A stretch of 8,153 nt of DNA from an uncultured bacterium (GTDB taxonomy: Bacteria; Oederibacteriota; PGYV01; CAILUR01), in the NCBI GenBank assembly GCA_903837445.1, contig CAILUR010000002.1, forward strand, positions 1 through 8,153, given 5' to 3'. The position numbers were made by a program, and so were the translations under genes. The notes beneath the pieces were generated by a model. The model did not search any database. It worked only from the letters and a program-made list of their open reading frames with translations, and had not been told where the DNA came from. Below, in pieces: positions 1 through 7,020 of this stretch (position 1 is its first letter; every line of letters begins with the position of its first letter).

Positions 1-78
1 AGGCAGGCCTACAAAAATGAACCTGTTGGAAGGAGAAACAAACAATACTTTAGAGGAGGGCAAAGAATAAACCTATGA
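1..78 (+). CDS. 3' end of an upstream gene, unidentified (partial)
   Basis: Two reading frames stay open from the window edge to the pyrF start, so the upstream gene's tail is here but its frame is ambiguous. Frame 1 ends with TGA at 76-78, which would overlap the pyrF ATG as ATGA, a common coupled-gene arrangement. Frame 2 ends with TAA at 68-70 after an acidic tail (LEEGKE). Too little is visible to identify the product. A gene of de novo pyrimidine synthesis is plausible from context, and the frame 1 ending (a YKNEPVGR stretch, then an FRGGQRI stretch) loosely recalls a dihydroorotase C-terminus, but this is a guess. The sequence GAGGAGGG at 53-60 lies inside this tail and probably serves pyrF. 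Confidence 0.35.
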   Translation, partial: RQAYKNEPVGRRNKQYFRGGQRINL

Positions 79-839
79 CAAACGAAATCGATCTGAGAGA
101 AAAACTTATATTGAGTCTGGATATGGATGATATTGCCAAAGCGTATGACTTGATAGAAAAAATGGCACCGTATATAAAATATTACAAAGTGGGGCTGCAG
201 TTGATTACTAAAGACGGGCCGAGAATGATAATGACTTTGAAACGCAAAGGGTCAAAAATATTTTATGACGGGAAATTTTTTGATATTCCTCAAACAGTTT
301 ACAACGCGTGTTATGAAGCCACGCGGGCAGGGGTGGATATGATGAATGTGCACGCTCTGGGCGGACCAAAAATGATAGAGTTTGCCAGACGCGGCATAGA
401 TGATGCCACTGAAAAAATGCAACTGCCTACAAAACCATTGCTTTTGGCGGTAACGATACTCACGAGTTTTGAAAATAAAGATTTGAAAAAGCACCTTAAA
501 ATAGATATGCCACTTAAAAAAATGGTCTTGCACTTGGCAGGTATGGCAAAAAAAGCTGGCGCGGATGGAATAGTATGTTCTCCAGAAGAAGTTAAAATAA
601 TAAAAAAAACTTTTGGCAAAGATTTTATTGTGGTGACTCCTGGGATACGCCTCGCTGGGAAAATGAAAAAAGATGATCAGGAAAGAATAAAAACTCCATT
701 TGAGGCCATAAAAGATGGCGCTGATTATATAGTAGTCGGCAGACCTATTTTACAGGCGGATAATAAAGTGGAAACAGTTCAGGAAATTATTAAACAAATA
801 AGAGAGGCGTATAAAAATGTCGCAAGAAAAAACCCTTGA
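75..839 (+). CDS. pyrF: Orotidine 5'-phosphate decarboxylase (PyrF)
   Basis: This enzyme decarboxylates OMP to UMP, the last step of de novo pyrimidine synthesis, in the cytoplasm. The 254-residue protein has the expected TIM-barrel landmarks: LSLDMDD with D16 at the first strand, the YYKVGLQL strand with K38, the catalytic D-x-K-x-x-D tetrad segment (D65, K67, D70) followed by IPQTV, the TPGIR phosphate loop at 188-192, and VVGRPI at 220-225 whose Arg binds phosphate. The family normally has Asn where this protein has Gln73 in IPNTV. The ATG at 75 is chosen because the first strand begins only 11 residues later, as is usual. The GGAGG at 55-59 sits 15 nt upstream, a long spacing, so coupling to the preceding gene is likely. 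The 3' end overlaps pyrE by 23 bp. Confidence 0.96.
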   Translation: MTNEIDLREKLILSLDMDDIAKAYDLIEKMAPYIKYYKVGLQLITKDGPRMIMTLKRKGSKIFYDGKFFDIPQTVYNACYEATRAGVDMMNVHALGGPKMIEFARRGIDDATEKMQLPTKPLLLAVTILTSFENKDLKKHLKIDMPLKKMVLHLAGMAKKAGADGIVCSPEEVKIIKKTFGKDFIVVTPGIRLAGKMKKDDQERIKTPFEAIKDGADYIVVGRPILQADNKVETVQEIIKQIREAYKNVARKNP

Positions 840-1404
840 GGTTTTTAGAAAAGCCAATGCTATGTTGGTCGGACATTTTCTTCTGACTTCAGGAAAACAC
901 AGCAATATTTATCTTGAAAAATTTTTAGTGCTACAGCATCCCACCTATACCGCTGAGTTATGTAAAGAATTTGTAAACCATTTTAAAGCAAAGAAAATTC
1001 AGGTAGTCATAGGCGCGGCCGTGGGCGGAATAATTCTTGCTTATGAGACAGCCAGACAACTTAAAGTCCGTGGAATATTTATGGAACGCGAAGAGGGAAA
1101 ACTTACTTTGCGTCGCGGCTTCTCTATTGAAAAAGGCGAAAGAGTGCTTGTAGTGGAAGATATCGTGACTACAGGCGGTTCCGTTGTAGAATTGATAGCA
1201 CAGGTAAAAGCTGCTGGCGGCAATGTAGTGGGAGTCGGGGCACTTATAAATCGTAGTGGTGGAGAAGTGGATTTTGGAGTAGAGGACACCCAGTTTTTGG
1301 CAAAAGTGGATGTCATGGCGTATGAAGAAAAAAATTGTCCCTTTTGCAAGAAAGAAATGCCTCTGACAAAAAGAGGCAGTCGTAATTTGGAAAAGAAAAA
1401 ATAA
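817..1404 (+). CDS. pyrE: Orotate phosphoribosyltransferase (PyrE)
   Basis: This enzyme joins orotate to PRPP to give OMP, the substrate of the adjacent PyrF. The protein is 195 residues, normal for the bacterial family. The PRPP-binding signature VLVVEDIVTTGGSV is at about 110-123, the orotate/PRPP region LTSGKHSNIYLEKF at 23-36, and the flexible-loop basic segment EREEGKLTLRRGF at 90-102. The C-terminus carries a CPFC pair followed by PLTKRGSR. A comparable Cys pair and GSR ending occur in one branch of PyrE proteins, so this is probably a natural tail rather than a fusion. The ATG at 817 is preceded by GAGAGG at 802-807, a good Shine-Dalgarno match inside pyrF. The 23-bp overlap indicates co-transcription with pyrF. 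Confidence 0.96.
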   Translation: MSQEKTLEVFRKANAMLVGHFLLTSGKHSNIYLEKFLVLQHPTYTAELCKEFVNHFKAKKIQVVIGAAVGGIILAYETARQLKVRGIFMEREEGKLTLRRGFSIEKGERVLVVEDIVTTGGSVVELIAQVKAAGGNVVGVGALINRSGGEVDFGVEDTQFLAKVDVMAYEEKNCPFCKKEMPLTKRGSRNLEKKK

Positions 1405-1458
1405 ATCTAAAATAAAGCGTAAGATAAAAATATGTGTATTTAAAAAAAGGGGCAAAAA

Positions 1459-2754
1459 ATGAAACGACTTGTCTCCGTGATGTTGTTTTTAATCCTCAGT
1501 GCAGCAACGAGTCTCGTCGCTGCCACTCCTGACTTTTATCTTTTAAAAACCGAAGGTATTATTGATACGGCTTTGGTGGATTATATTACCAAAGGCATAG
1601 AAAAAGCTGAAAAGGACGGAGCGCAGGGAGTGATATTGGAAATGCAAACTCCAGGCGGCTTAGATAAGTCTATGCGAAAGATTGTGGAAAAAATACTGGC
1701 GGCAAAGGTACCAGTGATTACTTATGTGTCACCAAAGGGCTCACGCGCGGCATCGGCAGGAGCTTATATTCTGCTCTCCTCACATGTGGCAGCTATGGCG
1801 GAAGGCACAAACATAGGTACCGCGCATCCCGTGGATTTTCAGGGAAAAAGTTCTTCGGAAAAAATAACAAATGATGCAGTGGCATATATTAAAAACCTCG
1901 CAAGGCTAAAAGGAAGAAATGAAAAGTGGGCGGCAGAGGCCGTGCTTAAAAATGTTTCTATTTCAGAAAAAGAGGCCCTGAAAATTAAAGTAATAGATAT
2001 TATTGCTGTGGATACTACGGCATTGGTAAAACAATTGAACGAAAAAAAAATAAAAACTTCGGCAGGGGAAGTGAAGCTAAAGACCCTGGATGCAAAAACT
2101 ACCCCTCTCCCTATGTCTGCCAGACAAAAATTTATTCATATGCTGACTGACCCAAATATTGTGTATGTGCTTTTTCTTATTGGCATATATGGTTTGATTT
2201 TTGAACTGGCAAATGCTGGCACGGTGGTGTTGCCGGGAATTATAGGCGCGATTTCTATAGTGTTGGCTTTTACAGGGTTTGACAGTCTTCCAATAAATAC
2301 GGCAGGGATGCTCCTTATAGGGCTGGCTTTGATTTTGTTTTTTGCAGAAATGATTACCCCAGCATTTGGAGCGCTTGGTATGGGCGCCATAGTGGCTTTT
2401 ATTTTGGGGTCAATACTACTTTTTCCGAGCAGGGCGCTTGGTGAGGAATGGGCGGTGTCTTATATGACTATGTGGATTATGATTGCAGTGACTGTTATAT
2501 TTTTTATTTTTGTGGTGGCGGCTGTGCTAAAAGCGCTCAGGAAAAAAAGTATGACAGGAAAGGAAAGTATGACAGGATTAAAGGGAGTGGCAGTTACGGA
2601 AATTGGGCAGGATGCTGGCGTGGCAAATGTGGGAGGCGAGGAGTGGCAGGCAATGTCAGAAGAAAAAATAGCGGCCCGGGAACTGGTAGAAGTGTTAGCG
2701 GTGGAAGGGCTTAAAATAAAAGTAAAAAAAATCGAAAGAAAAAAGGAGGAATAG
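1459..2754 (+). CDS. nfeD: NfeD-family membrane serine protease (ClpP class)
   Basis: This is a long-form NfeD protein (431 residues) that combines a periplasmic or extracytoplasmic serine protease with a membrane domain and a soluble C-terminal OB-fold. A signal peptide covers about residues 1-22, with an Ala-rich cleavage region. The ClpP/SppA-like protease follows. The nucleophile is S99 in AASAGAY and the catalytic base is K145 in AYIKNLARLKGRN, by comparison with the Ser/Lys dyad of the Pyrococcus homologue PH1510. Hydrophobic segments at about 233-253, 255-272, 280-297, 302-323 and 333-358 form the membrane domain. The NfeD OB-fold occupies about 370-427 and includes a GVAVTEIG strand and a VEGLKIKVKKI ending. 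AAGGGG at 1447-1452 lies 6 nt before the ATG. The 54-bp gap after pyrE holds only a weak promoter-like pair (TTGGAA at 1387, TAAAAT at 1408, 15-bp spacer), so a separate promoter is possible but unproven. Confidence 0.94.
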   Translation: MKRLVSVMLFLILSAATSLVAATPDFYLLKTEGIIDTALVDYITKGIEKAEKDGAQGVILEMQTPGGLDKSMRKIVEKILAAKVPVITYVSPKGSRAASAGAYILLSSHVAAMAEGTNIGTAHPVDFQGKSSSEKITNDAVAYIKNLARLKGRNEKWAAEAVLKNVSISEKEALKIKVIDIIAVDTTALVKQLNEKKIKTSAGEVKLKTLDAKTTPLPMSARQKFIHMLTDPNIVYVLFLIGIYGLIFELANAGTVVLPGIIGAISIVLAFTGFDSLPINTAGMLLIGLALILFFAEMITPAFGALGMGAIVAFILGSILLFPSRALGEEWAVSYMTMWIMIAVTVIFFIFVVAAVLKALRKKSMTGKESMTGLKGVAVTEIGQDAGVANVGGEEWQAMSEEKIAARELVEVLAVEGLKIKVKKIERKKEE

Positions 2755-2757
2755 AAA

Positions 2758-3615
2758 ATGCTTACAGGAATAATTATTATAAGTATTATTGCGGTAGTAC
2801 TTTTTGTCACATCTTTTGTAAAAGTAGTAAATGAGTATCAGAGGTTGATTGTGTTTCGGTTTGGAAGATGTATTGGGGAAAAAGGGCCAGGGTTGGTAAT
2901 TTTAATTCCTATGGTGGATAGGGCTGTAAGCGTGGACCTTCGCGAATCCTTTTTGGAAATACCTGAGCAGACCTGTATCACAAAAGACAATGCGCCTATT
3001 GCCATTGATTTTTTAATATACTGGAAAGTGACAGAACCAGTAAAAAGCGTAGTAGCAGTAAACAATGTGGCAGGCGCCTCACAGGGTATCGCCACGACCA
3101 CTCTGAGAGCTATAGTCGGGGATATTCCTTTGGATGATATGCTTGCCAAAAGAGAAGAAATCAACCTAAAATTAAGGGTAAAAATGGATGAAGTGACAGA
3201 ACGCTGGGGGGTTAAAGTCACCTCTGTGGAAATCCGCGAAATAACACCACCCCGCGAAATACAGGATTCTATGAACAAACAAATGGCAGCAGAAAGACAA
3301 AGACGCGCGCTTGTCACAGAAGCTGAAGGCAAAAAAGTAGCCTCCATAACAGTGGCAGAAGGCGAAAAACAGTCATCTATTTTAAAAGCCGAGGGAGAAC
3401 GCCAGTCGCAGATTCTTAAAGCGGAAGGATATTCCAACGCGCTGGATAAAGTTTTCAGTTCCGCTAAAAACATTGATTCTCATACAATGCTGTTACAATA
3501 TTTTGATGCCCTCAAAACTTTGGGGCAAAGCAGTGCTACTAAATTTGTAATTCCTATGGAATTTACTTCTCTCATAGAGCCGATAGTTCGGAAAGCGAAG
3601 GAATCTCTGAAGTGA
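2758..3615 (+). CDS. Slipin / stomatin-like SPFH-domain protein
   Basis: This is a prokaryotic stomatin of 285 residues. One N-terminal membrane anchor at about 2-20 is followed directly by the SPFH domain: NEYQRLIVFRFGR at 25-37, GPGLVILIPMVD at 43-54, and WGVKVTSVEIREITPP at 150-165. From about 170 to 225 it is a charged, Ala/Glu-rich coiled coil with repeated AEGE and ILKAEG units, typical of slipin oligomerisation. Family knowledge: slipins form multimeric membrane scaffolds, and the NfeD protease encoded next to them cleaves a hydrophobic C-terminal region of the slipin. Here that target region would be around TKFVIPMEF at 261-269. A very strong site, AAGGAGGA at 2743-2750, sits 7 nt before the ATG. 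The gene starts 3 bp after nfeD and overlaps cinA by 4 bp. Confidence 0.94.
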   Translation: MLTGIIIISIIAVVLFVTSFVKVVNEYQRLIVFRFGRCIGEKGPGLVILIPMVDRAVSVDLRESFLEIPEQTCITKDNAPIAIDFLIYWKVTEPVKSVVAVNNVAGASQGIATTTLRAIVGDIPLDDMLAKREEINLKLRVKMDEVTERWGVKVTSVEIREITPPREIQDSMNKQMAAERQRRALVTEAEGKKVASITVAEGEKQSSILKAEGERQSQILKAEGYSNALDKVFSSAKNIDSHTMLLQYFDALKTLGQSSATKFVIPMEFTSLIEPIVRKAKESLK

Positions 3616-4856
3616 ACGCAGAAATAATCACAGTTGGGACAGAACTTTTACTTGGACAGATTTTAGATACCAACTCTGTATATATTGGAAAAACTCTCGC
3701 AGAAGCGGGGATAGATTTATTTTATAAGACTTCAGTCGGGGACAATGTGCCCCGACTGAAGTCAGCTATAGAAGCGGCGTGTGCGCGAGCGGAAATAGTT
3801 ATTATCACAGGAGGGCTTGGCCCGACAGTGGATGATATCACCCGCGAGGCAATAGCAGAGGTTACAGGAAAGGCACTTGTACTCGATGCTTCCTTACTGA
3901 AACAAATAAAAAGTTTTTTTGAAAAGAGAAACCTTCTTATGACCGAATCCAATCAAGTACAGGCCTATCTTCCTGAGGGGGCTGGTATTATAGAAAATAA
4001 AAATGGCACAGCGCCGGGGTTTATTATGGCGCATAGTGGCAATACTATTATTGCTATGCCAGGCGTGCCACACGAAATGCACGCTATGATGGAAAACTCT
4101 GTTATGCCTTACCTTTATGAAAAAATGGGGGGAACAGTCTTTTCGATAAAATCAAAAACACTTCATATAGGCGGAATGTCAGAGTCCGCGGTGAATAATA
4201 AAATAGAAGACCTCTTTATAAATTCAAAAAATCCCAGTATTGGAATATTGGCACACTGGACACATATTGATTTGCGACTGACAGTTAAAACGGATAGTCA
4301 AAAAAATGCGGACAAGGTGCTTAACGAATTGAAAGAAAAAATATATGAACGGCTTGGTGGAAATATATTTGGGGAAGATGAGGAAACAATAGAACTTGCA
4401 GTGAGCAAATTACTTATGGCTAAACACCTCACTCTCTCAACGGCAGAGTCTTGTACGGCAGGTCTTTTGTCGTATAAGTTGACAAATATGGCAGGCGCTT
4501 CTGGTTTTTTTATGGGCGGAGTGAGTGTGTATTCAAATGAAATTAAAACTTCTATACTCGGAGTGAACGAAAAAGTGATAAGTGAATTCGGGGCAGTGAG
4601 CGCTGAAACTGCCGGTGAAATGGCGACGAAATGCAGGGAAAAGTTTAAGACTGATATCGGAGTAGCGATTACGGGGATAGCTGGGCCTGAAGGTGGAACG
4701 CAAAGCAAACCTGTAGGGCTCGTGTATGTGGCACTGGATATTAAAGGCAAGGTACAATTTTTTGAAAATAGGTTTGGTACTGGCAGGGAAATTGTCAGGT
4801 CCCGCGCCGCTCAAGTAGCGCTTTTTAAGCTATATACAGCGCTTAAGAACTCATAA
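3612..4856 (+). CDS. cinA: CinA family protein, nicotinamide-nucleotide amidase (PncC) with N-terminal COG1058 domain
   Basis: This is a full two-domain CinA of 414 residues. The N-terminal MoCF-like domain, associated in the family with ADP-ribose pyrophosphatase activity, shows EIITVGTELLLGQILDTNS at 4-22, VGDN at 42-45, TGGLGPTVDDIT at 66-77, NGTAPGF at 131-137 and MPGVPHEM at 149-156. The C-terminal PncC domain, which deamidates NMN in pyridine-nucleotide salvage, shows LSTAESCTAGLLS at 275-287, GGVSVYSNEIK at 302-312 and ITGIAGPEGG at 353-362. The start is GTG at 3612 inside GTGA, overlapping the slipin stop. GAAGGA at 3597-3602 lies 9 nt upstream and supports it. The name refers to competence induction in some species, but nothing here suggests a competence locus. 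A perfect inverted repeat lies within codons 39-51. Confidence 0.95.
   Translation: MNAEIITVGTELLLGQILDTNSVYIGKTLAEAGIDLFYKTSVGDNVPRLKSAIEAACARAEIVIITGGLGPTVDDITREAIAEVTGKALVLDASLLKQIKSFFEKRNLLMTESNQVQAYLPEGAGIIENKNGTAPGFIMAHSGNTIIAMPGVPHEMHAMMENSVMPYLYEKMGGTVFSIKSKTLHIGGMSESAVNNKIEDLFINSKNPSIGILAHWTHIDLRLTVKTDSQKNADKVLNELKEKIYERLGGNIFGEDEETIELAVSKLLMAKHLTLSTAESCTAGLLSYKLTNMAGASGFFMGGVSVYSNEIKTSILGVNEKVISEFGAVSAETAGEMATKCREKFKTDIGVAITGIAGPEGGTQSKPVGLVYVALDIKGKVQFFENRFGTGREIVRSRAAQVALFKLYTALKNS
3728..3763. repeat. Perfect 14-bp inverted repeat (8-nt loop) inside cinA
   Basis: The left arm GACTTCAGTCGGGG (3728-3741) and right arm CCCCGACTGAAGTC (3750-3763) are exact reverse complements around the loop ACAATGTG. 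As RNA this is a strong stem on either strand. No T-run follows on the plus strand, so it is not an intrinsic terminator. It encodes the normal family residues around VGDNVPRL, so it is not an inserted element that disrupts the protein. Confidence 0.93.
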
Positions 4857-4859
4857 CAT

Positions 4860-6395
4860 ATGTTTCCCCCCATAAAAGAACGCCTGAAAAAAAATACGCT
4901 TACCACCATTCTTTTTTTTATGGTCTCAGTCCCTCTCTTGTTTGTCATCACTCCTATGATTTTGAAATATGTGGGAAAAGAAGTGTACGGGATATGGGCT
5001 ATGGTCTGGGCTATTTTAGTATTTTTTGAATTTATTGGTTTGCAGGCACCTTCGGCAATGAGTGTCTTAATTCCAAAATACGATCCGGACACACAGGCAA
5101 AAGAAATCAATGAAATAGCAAATACTGTTTTTGTCTTCTTCTTATTTATGGCGCTTCTCACGGCAGGGATATTTACTCTGGGAAAAGGGTGGCTTTTGAA
5201 TGCGTTTTTTAAAGTCACTCCAAATCTTGTGGCTACTGCTGATTTTGCACTTTCTTTTTGCGTATATGCGTATTTAATAAATTTTGTGATTTTGAGTTTT
5301 GCTTATGTCCTCGGTGGCTTTAACCTTTTTTATATAAATAATATAATAAAAATAGGCGCGCTACTTATCAGAACGGGGTTAATGATTTTCGCACTTATAA
5401 AAGGCTGGGGGATACAGGGAATTGTCATAGTGCAAATGGCAACGATACTTCTTGAAACTGTAGCAATTATTATCTGGGGAAAAGCTGTTTACAAACCTCT
5501 GCAGTTCAATCCCTTATCGTTTAATTTCAAAAGACTTTCACAGATACTGAGAATGAGCGTAAAATTTATGGTTTCCCGAGTAGCACAATTGGTCAATGGC
5601 AATATAGACAAAATAGCGCTTGGGTTTTTCTTGACGCCTGTGACTGTCGCCTACTATCAGATAGGGTCGAACATATCTAAATATATTTCTAATGTGCCTG
5701 AAATGTTTAGCTCGGGGTCAATAGAGCCAGCCGCATCGGAATTATCAAGCAGGGGAGAAAAAGATAAGTTTTTAAAATATTACGAGAGGATTAATAAATA
5801 TATATTTGCGGTGGCTTTCTTTCTGCTCGGTGGTATGGTGGTTTTTGGCAGGGAGTTTATTTTATTATGGCTCGGCCCTGGGTATGAGCAGGTCTATACT
5901 ATTATGGTAGTTCTTGCAGCAGTATATACCGTGGGGATTGCAGGGAACACTGCGACTTACGCTTTAAATGGATTTGAAAGATTCAAAGAAGTGATGCTTG
6001 TGTCGGGAGTGGCGGCTGTGATAAATGTATTGCTTAGCGTCGGGCTTTCAAAATACTATGGTCTAAAAGGCGCCCTCACTGGGACGGCAATTTCTGTCGT
6101 GAGTGCGGCAGTAGTGACATATTATATTTTTAGGAAAATATCTGGCTATGGAATTGGAATCATACAGGTTTTTGTAAAACCGTTTTTTGCAGTCCTTCTG
6201 ACAGGCGTAGGTTTCTTTTTATTTGAAAAATACTTGCCCTCTGGCGGTTGGGGAATATTTATTATTAAAGGTTTTGTATTTACCATTTTGTTTGCAGTAC
6301 TTGATATTTTAGTTTTCAGGCATTTTGATGCATATGATTTTTCAATGCTAAAAGAGAATTTTGGCAAAAAACCAAAAACAGATATTAAGGAATAA
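4860..6395 (+). CDS. Wzx-like polysaccharide flippase (MOP/PST superfamily)
   Basis: This is a polytopic membrane protein of 511 residues with about 12-14 hydrophobic segments, at roughly 13-34, 43-60, 88-108, 124-150, 160-180, 184-204, 246-265, 316-334, 343-365, 378-397, 404-425, 436-454 and 464-482. The N-terminal pattern (a basic start, a first helix, then ILKYVGKEVYGIWAMVWAI) is characteristic of O-antigen and teichuronic-acid type flippases, which move lipid-linked oligosaccharides across the cytoplasmic membrane. The substrate cannot be read from the sequence. No glycosyltransferase or polymerase is encoded in the window, so its biosynthetic partners must lie elsewhere. The ATG at 4860 comes 3 bp after the cinA stop without a clear Shine-Dalgarno site, suggesting translation by re-initiation. 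A MATE or MurJ-like transporter of the same superfamily is the main alternative. The gene ends 50 bp before the convergent tRNA-Ser. Confidence 0.87.
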   Translation: MFPPIKERLKKNTLTTILFFMVSVPLLFVITPMILKYVGKEVYGIWAMVWAILVFFEFIGLQAPSAMSVLIPKYDPDTQAKEINEIANTVFVFFLFMALLTAGIFTLGKGWLLNAFFKVTPNLVATADFALSFCVYAYLINFVILSFAYVLGGFNLFYINNIIKIGALLIRTGLMIFALIKGWGIQGIVIVQMATILLETVAIIIWGKAVYKPLQFNPLSFNFKRLSQILRMSVKFMVSRVAQLVNGNIDKIALGFFLTPVTVAYYQIGSNISKYISNVPEMFSSGSIEPAASELSSRGEKDKFLKYYERINKYIFAVAFFLLGGMVVFGREFILLWLGPGYEQVYTIMVVLAAVYTVGIAGNTATYALNGFERFKEVMLVSGVAAVINVLLSVGLSKYYGLKGALTGTAISVVSAAVVTYYIFRKISGYGIGIIQVFVKPFFAVLLTGVGFFLFEKYLPSGGWGIFIIKGFVFTILFAVLDILVFRHFDAYDFSMLKENFGKKPKTDIKE

Positions 6396-6445
6396 GCTTC
6401 GAAAAAGTATATGTATTAAGATAATGTTTGATTGACTGCAAAATT

Positions 6446-6533
6446 TGGCGGAGAGAGAGGGATTCGAACCCTCGGAACCTTGCAGCTCACACGCTTTCCA
6501 GGCGTGCTCCTTAAACCGCTCGGACATCTCTCC
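6446..6533 (-). tRNA. tRNA-Ser (anticodon GGA)
   Basis: The minus strand folds as a class II tRNA of 88 nt including encoded CCA. The acceptor GGAGAGA pairs with TCTCTCC, the discriminator is G, the anticodon stem is CACGC/GCGTG around loop CTGGAAA, and the T arm is GAGGG-TTCGAAT-CCCTC. A long variable arm separates the anticodon and T arms, as expected for Ser. The anticodon GGA (complement of 6497-6499) reads UCC and UCU. The mature 5' end lies only 3 nt after the tadA stop codon, so it is probably processed from the same transcript. Confidence 0.97.
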
Positions 6534-6536
6534 ATA

Positions 6537-6992
6537 TTATTTTTGTTTTCGTTTTTCTTTAAAAAATCCCGTAAGTAATTCAGCACATTCTTTTTCTAAA
6601 ACTCCCGCGGTAATTTTCACTTGGTGATTATTTCTCTTATCGTTTAAGATAGTATGTACACTGCCACACGCCCCTGTTTTGGGGTCTGTCGCACCGTAAA
6701 TAAGGCTATCTAATCTGGATAACAATATGGCTCCCGCGCACATGGGACACGGTTCCAGAGTCACATATAAAGCAAGTCCTGTGAGCCTGACAAAACCTAT
6801 TTTTTTTGAAGCTTTTTTTAACGCTATCATTTCAGCATGCGCGGCCGCATTGCGCGTAAGTCTTATAAGATTGTGGCCTCTGGAAATAACCACCCCATCT
6901 TTTACCACCACCGCTCCGACAGGGACTTCATTTTTTTTATACGCTTTGAGCGCTTCTTTGAGCGCTTCTTTCATAAAAAACTCGTGGTTCAT
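6537..6992 (-). CDS. tadA: tRNA-specific adenosine deaminase (TadA)
   Basis: This enzyme deaminates A34 to inosine in tRNA-Arg(ACG), allowing one tRNA to read CGU, CGC and CGA. The 151-residue protein has the zinc-deaminase signature: HAE at 52-54 (H52 zinc ligand, E54 proton shuttle) and PCPMC at 81-85 (C82 and C85 zinc ligands). It also has VPVGAVVV at 23-30 and IYGATDPKTGACGS at 98-111, both typical of TadA. The frame stays open upstream through the tRNA-Arg gene, but that extension is a translated tRNA. The ATG at 6992, giving MNHEFFMKEAL, is the usual family start and has a modest GGGG site 5 nt upstream. It lies 28 nt downstream of tRNA-Arg(ACG), its own substrate, and 3 nt upstream of tRNA-Ser. 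Related guanine or cytosine deaminases are less likely given these motifs. Confidence 0.96.
   Translation of the reverse strand: MNHEFFMKEALKEALKAYKKNEVPVGAVVVKDGVVISRGHNLIRLTRNAAAHAEMIALKKASKKIGFVRLTGLALYVTLEPCPMCAGAILLSRLDSLIYGATDPKTGACGSVHTILNDKRNNHQVKITAGVLEKECAELLTGFFKEKRKQK
6945..6968 (-). repeat. Exact 12-bp tandem duplication within tadA
   Basis: Two identical copies of TTTGAGCGCTTC (plus strand) lie head to tail and encode KEALKEAL at residues 8-15 of TadA. The protein spacing is normal for the family's first helix, so this is a sequence-level repeat without visible effect on the domain. Confidence 0.85.
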
Positions 6993-7020
6993 TTTATCCC
7001 CGTGTTTTATTGCGCGAAAA

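Noticed and set aside
2546..2577. Direct repeat AAAGTATGACAGGA (18-bp period) in nfeD, possibly a tandem duplication
   Set aside because: The encoded SMTGKESMTG fits the normal family segment before the NfeD OB-fold (TG, charged residues, then G) without extra length, so no insertion is evident.
4811..5218. 135-codon minus-strand frame over the cinA/flippase junction
   Set aside because: It is a shadow of the flippase. It has no recognisable domain or start site and is antisense to clearly supported genes.
6396..6445. Search for a bidirectional terminator between the convergent blocks
   Set aside because: No stem longer than a few base pairs with an adjacent T-run is visible on either strand, so none is annotated.
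6445..6627. Open frame on the plus strand beginning MAEREGFEPSEP
   Set aside because: It reads the antisense of tRNA-Ser. The EGFEPS motif is a well-known artefact of translating tRNA complements, and it then runs antisense to tadA.
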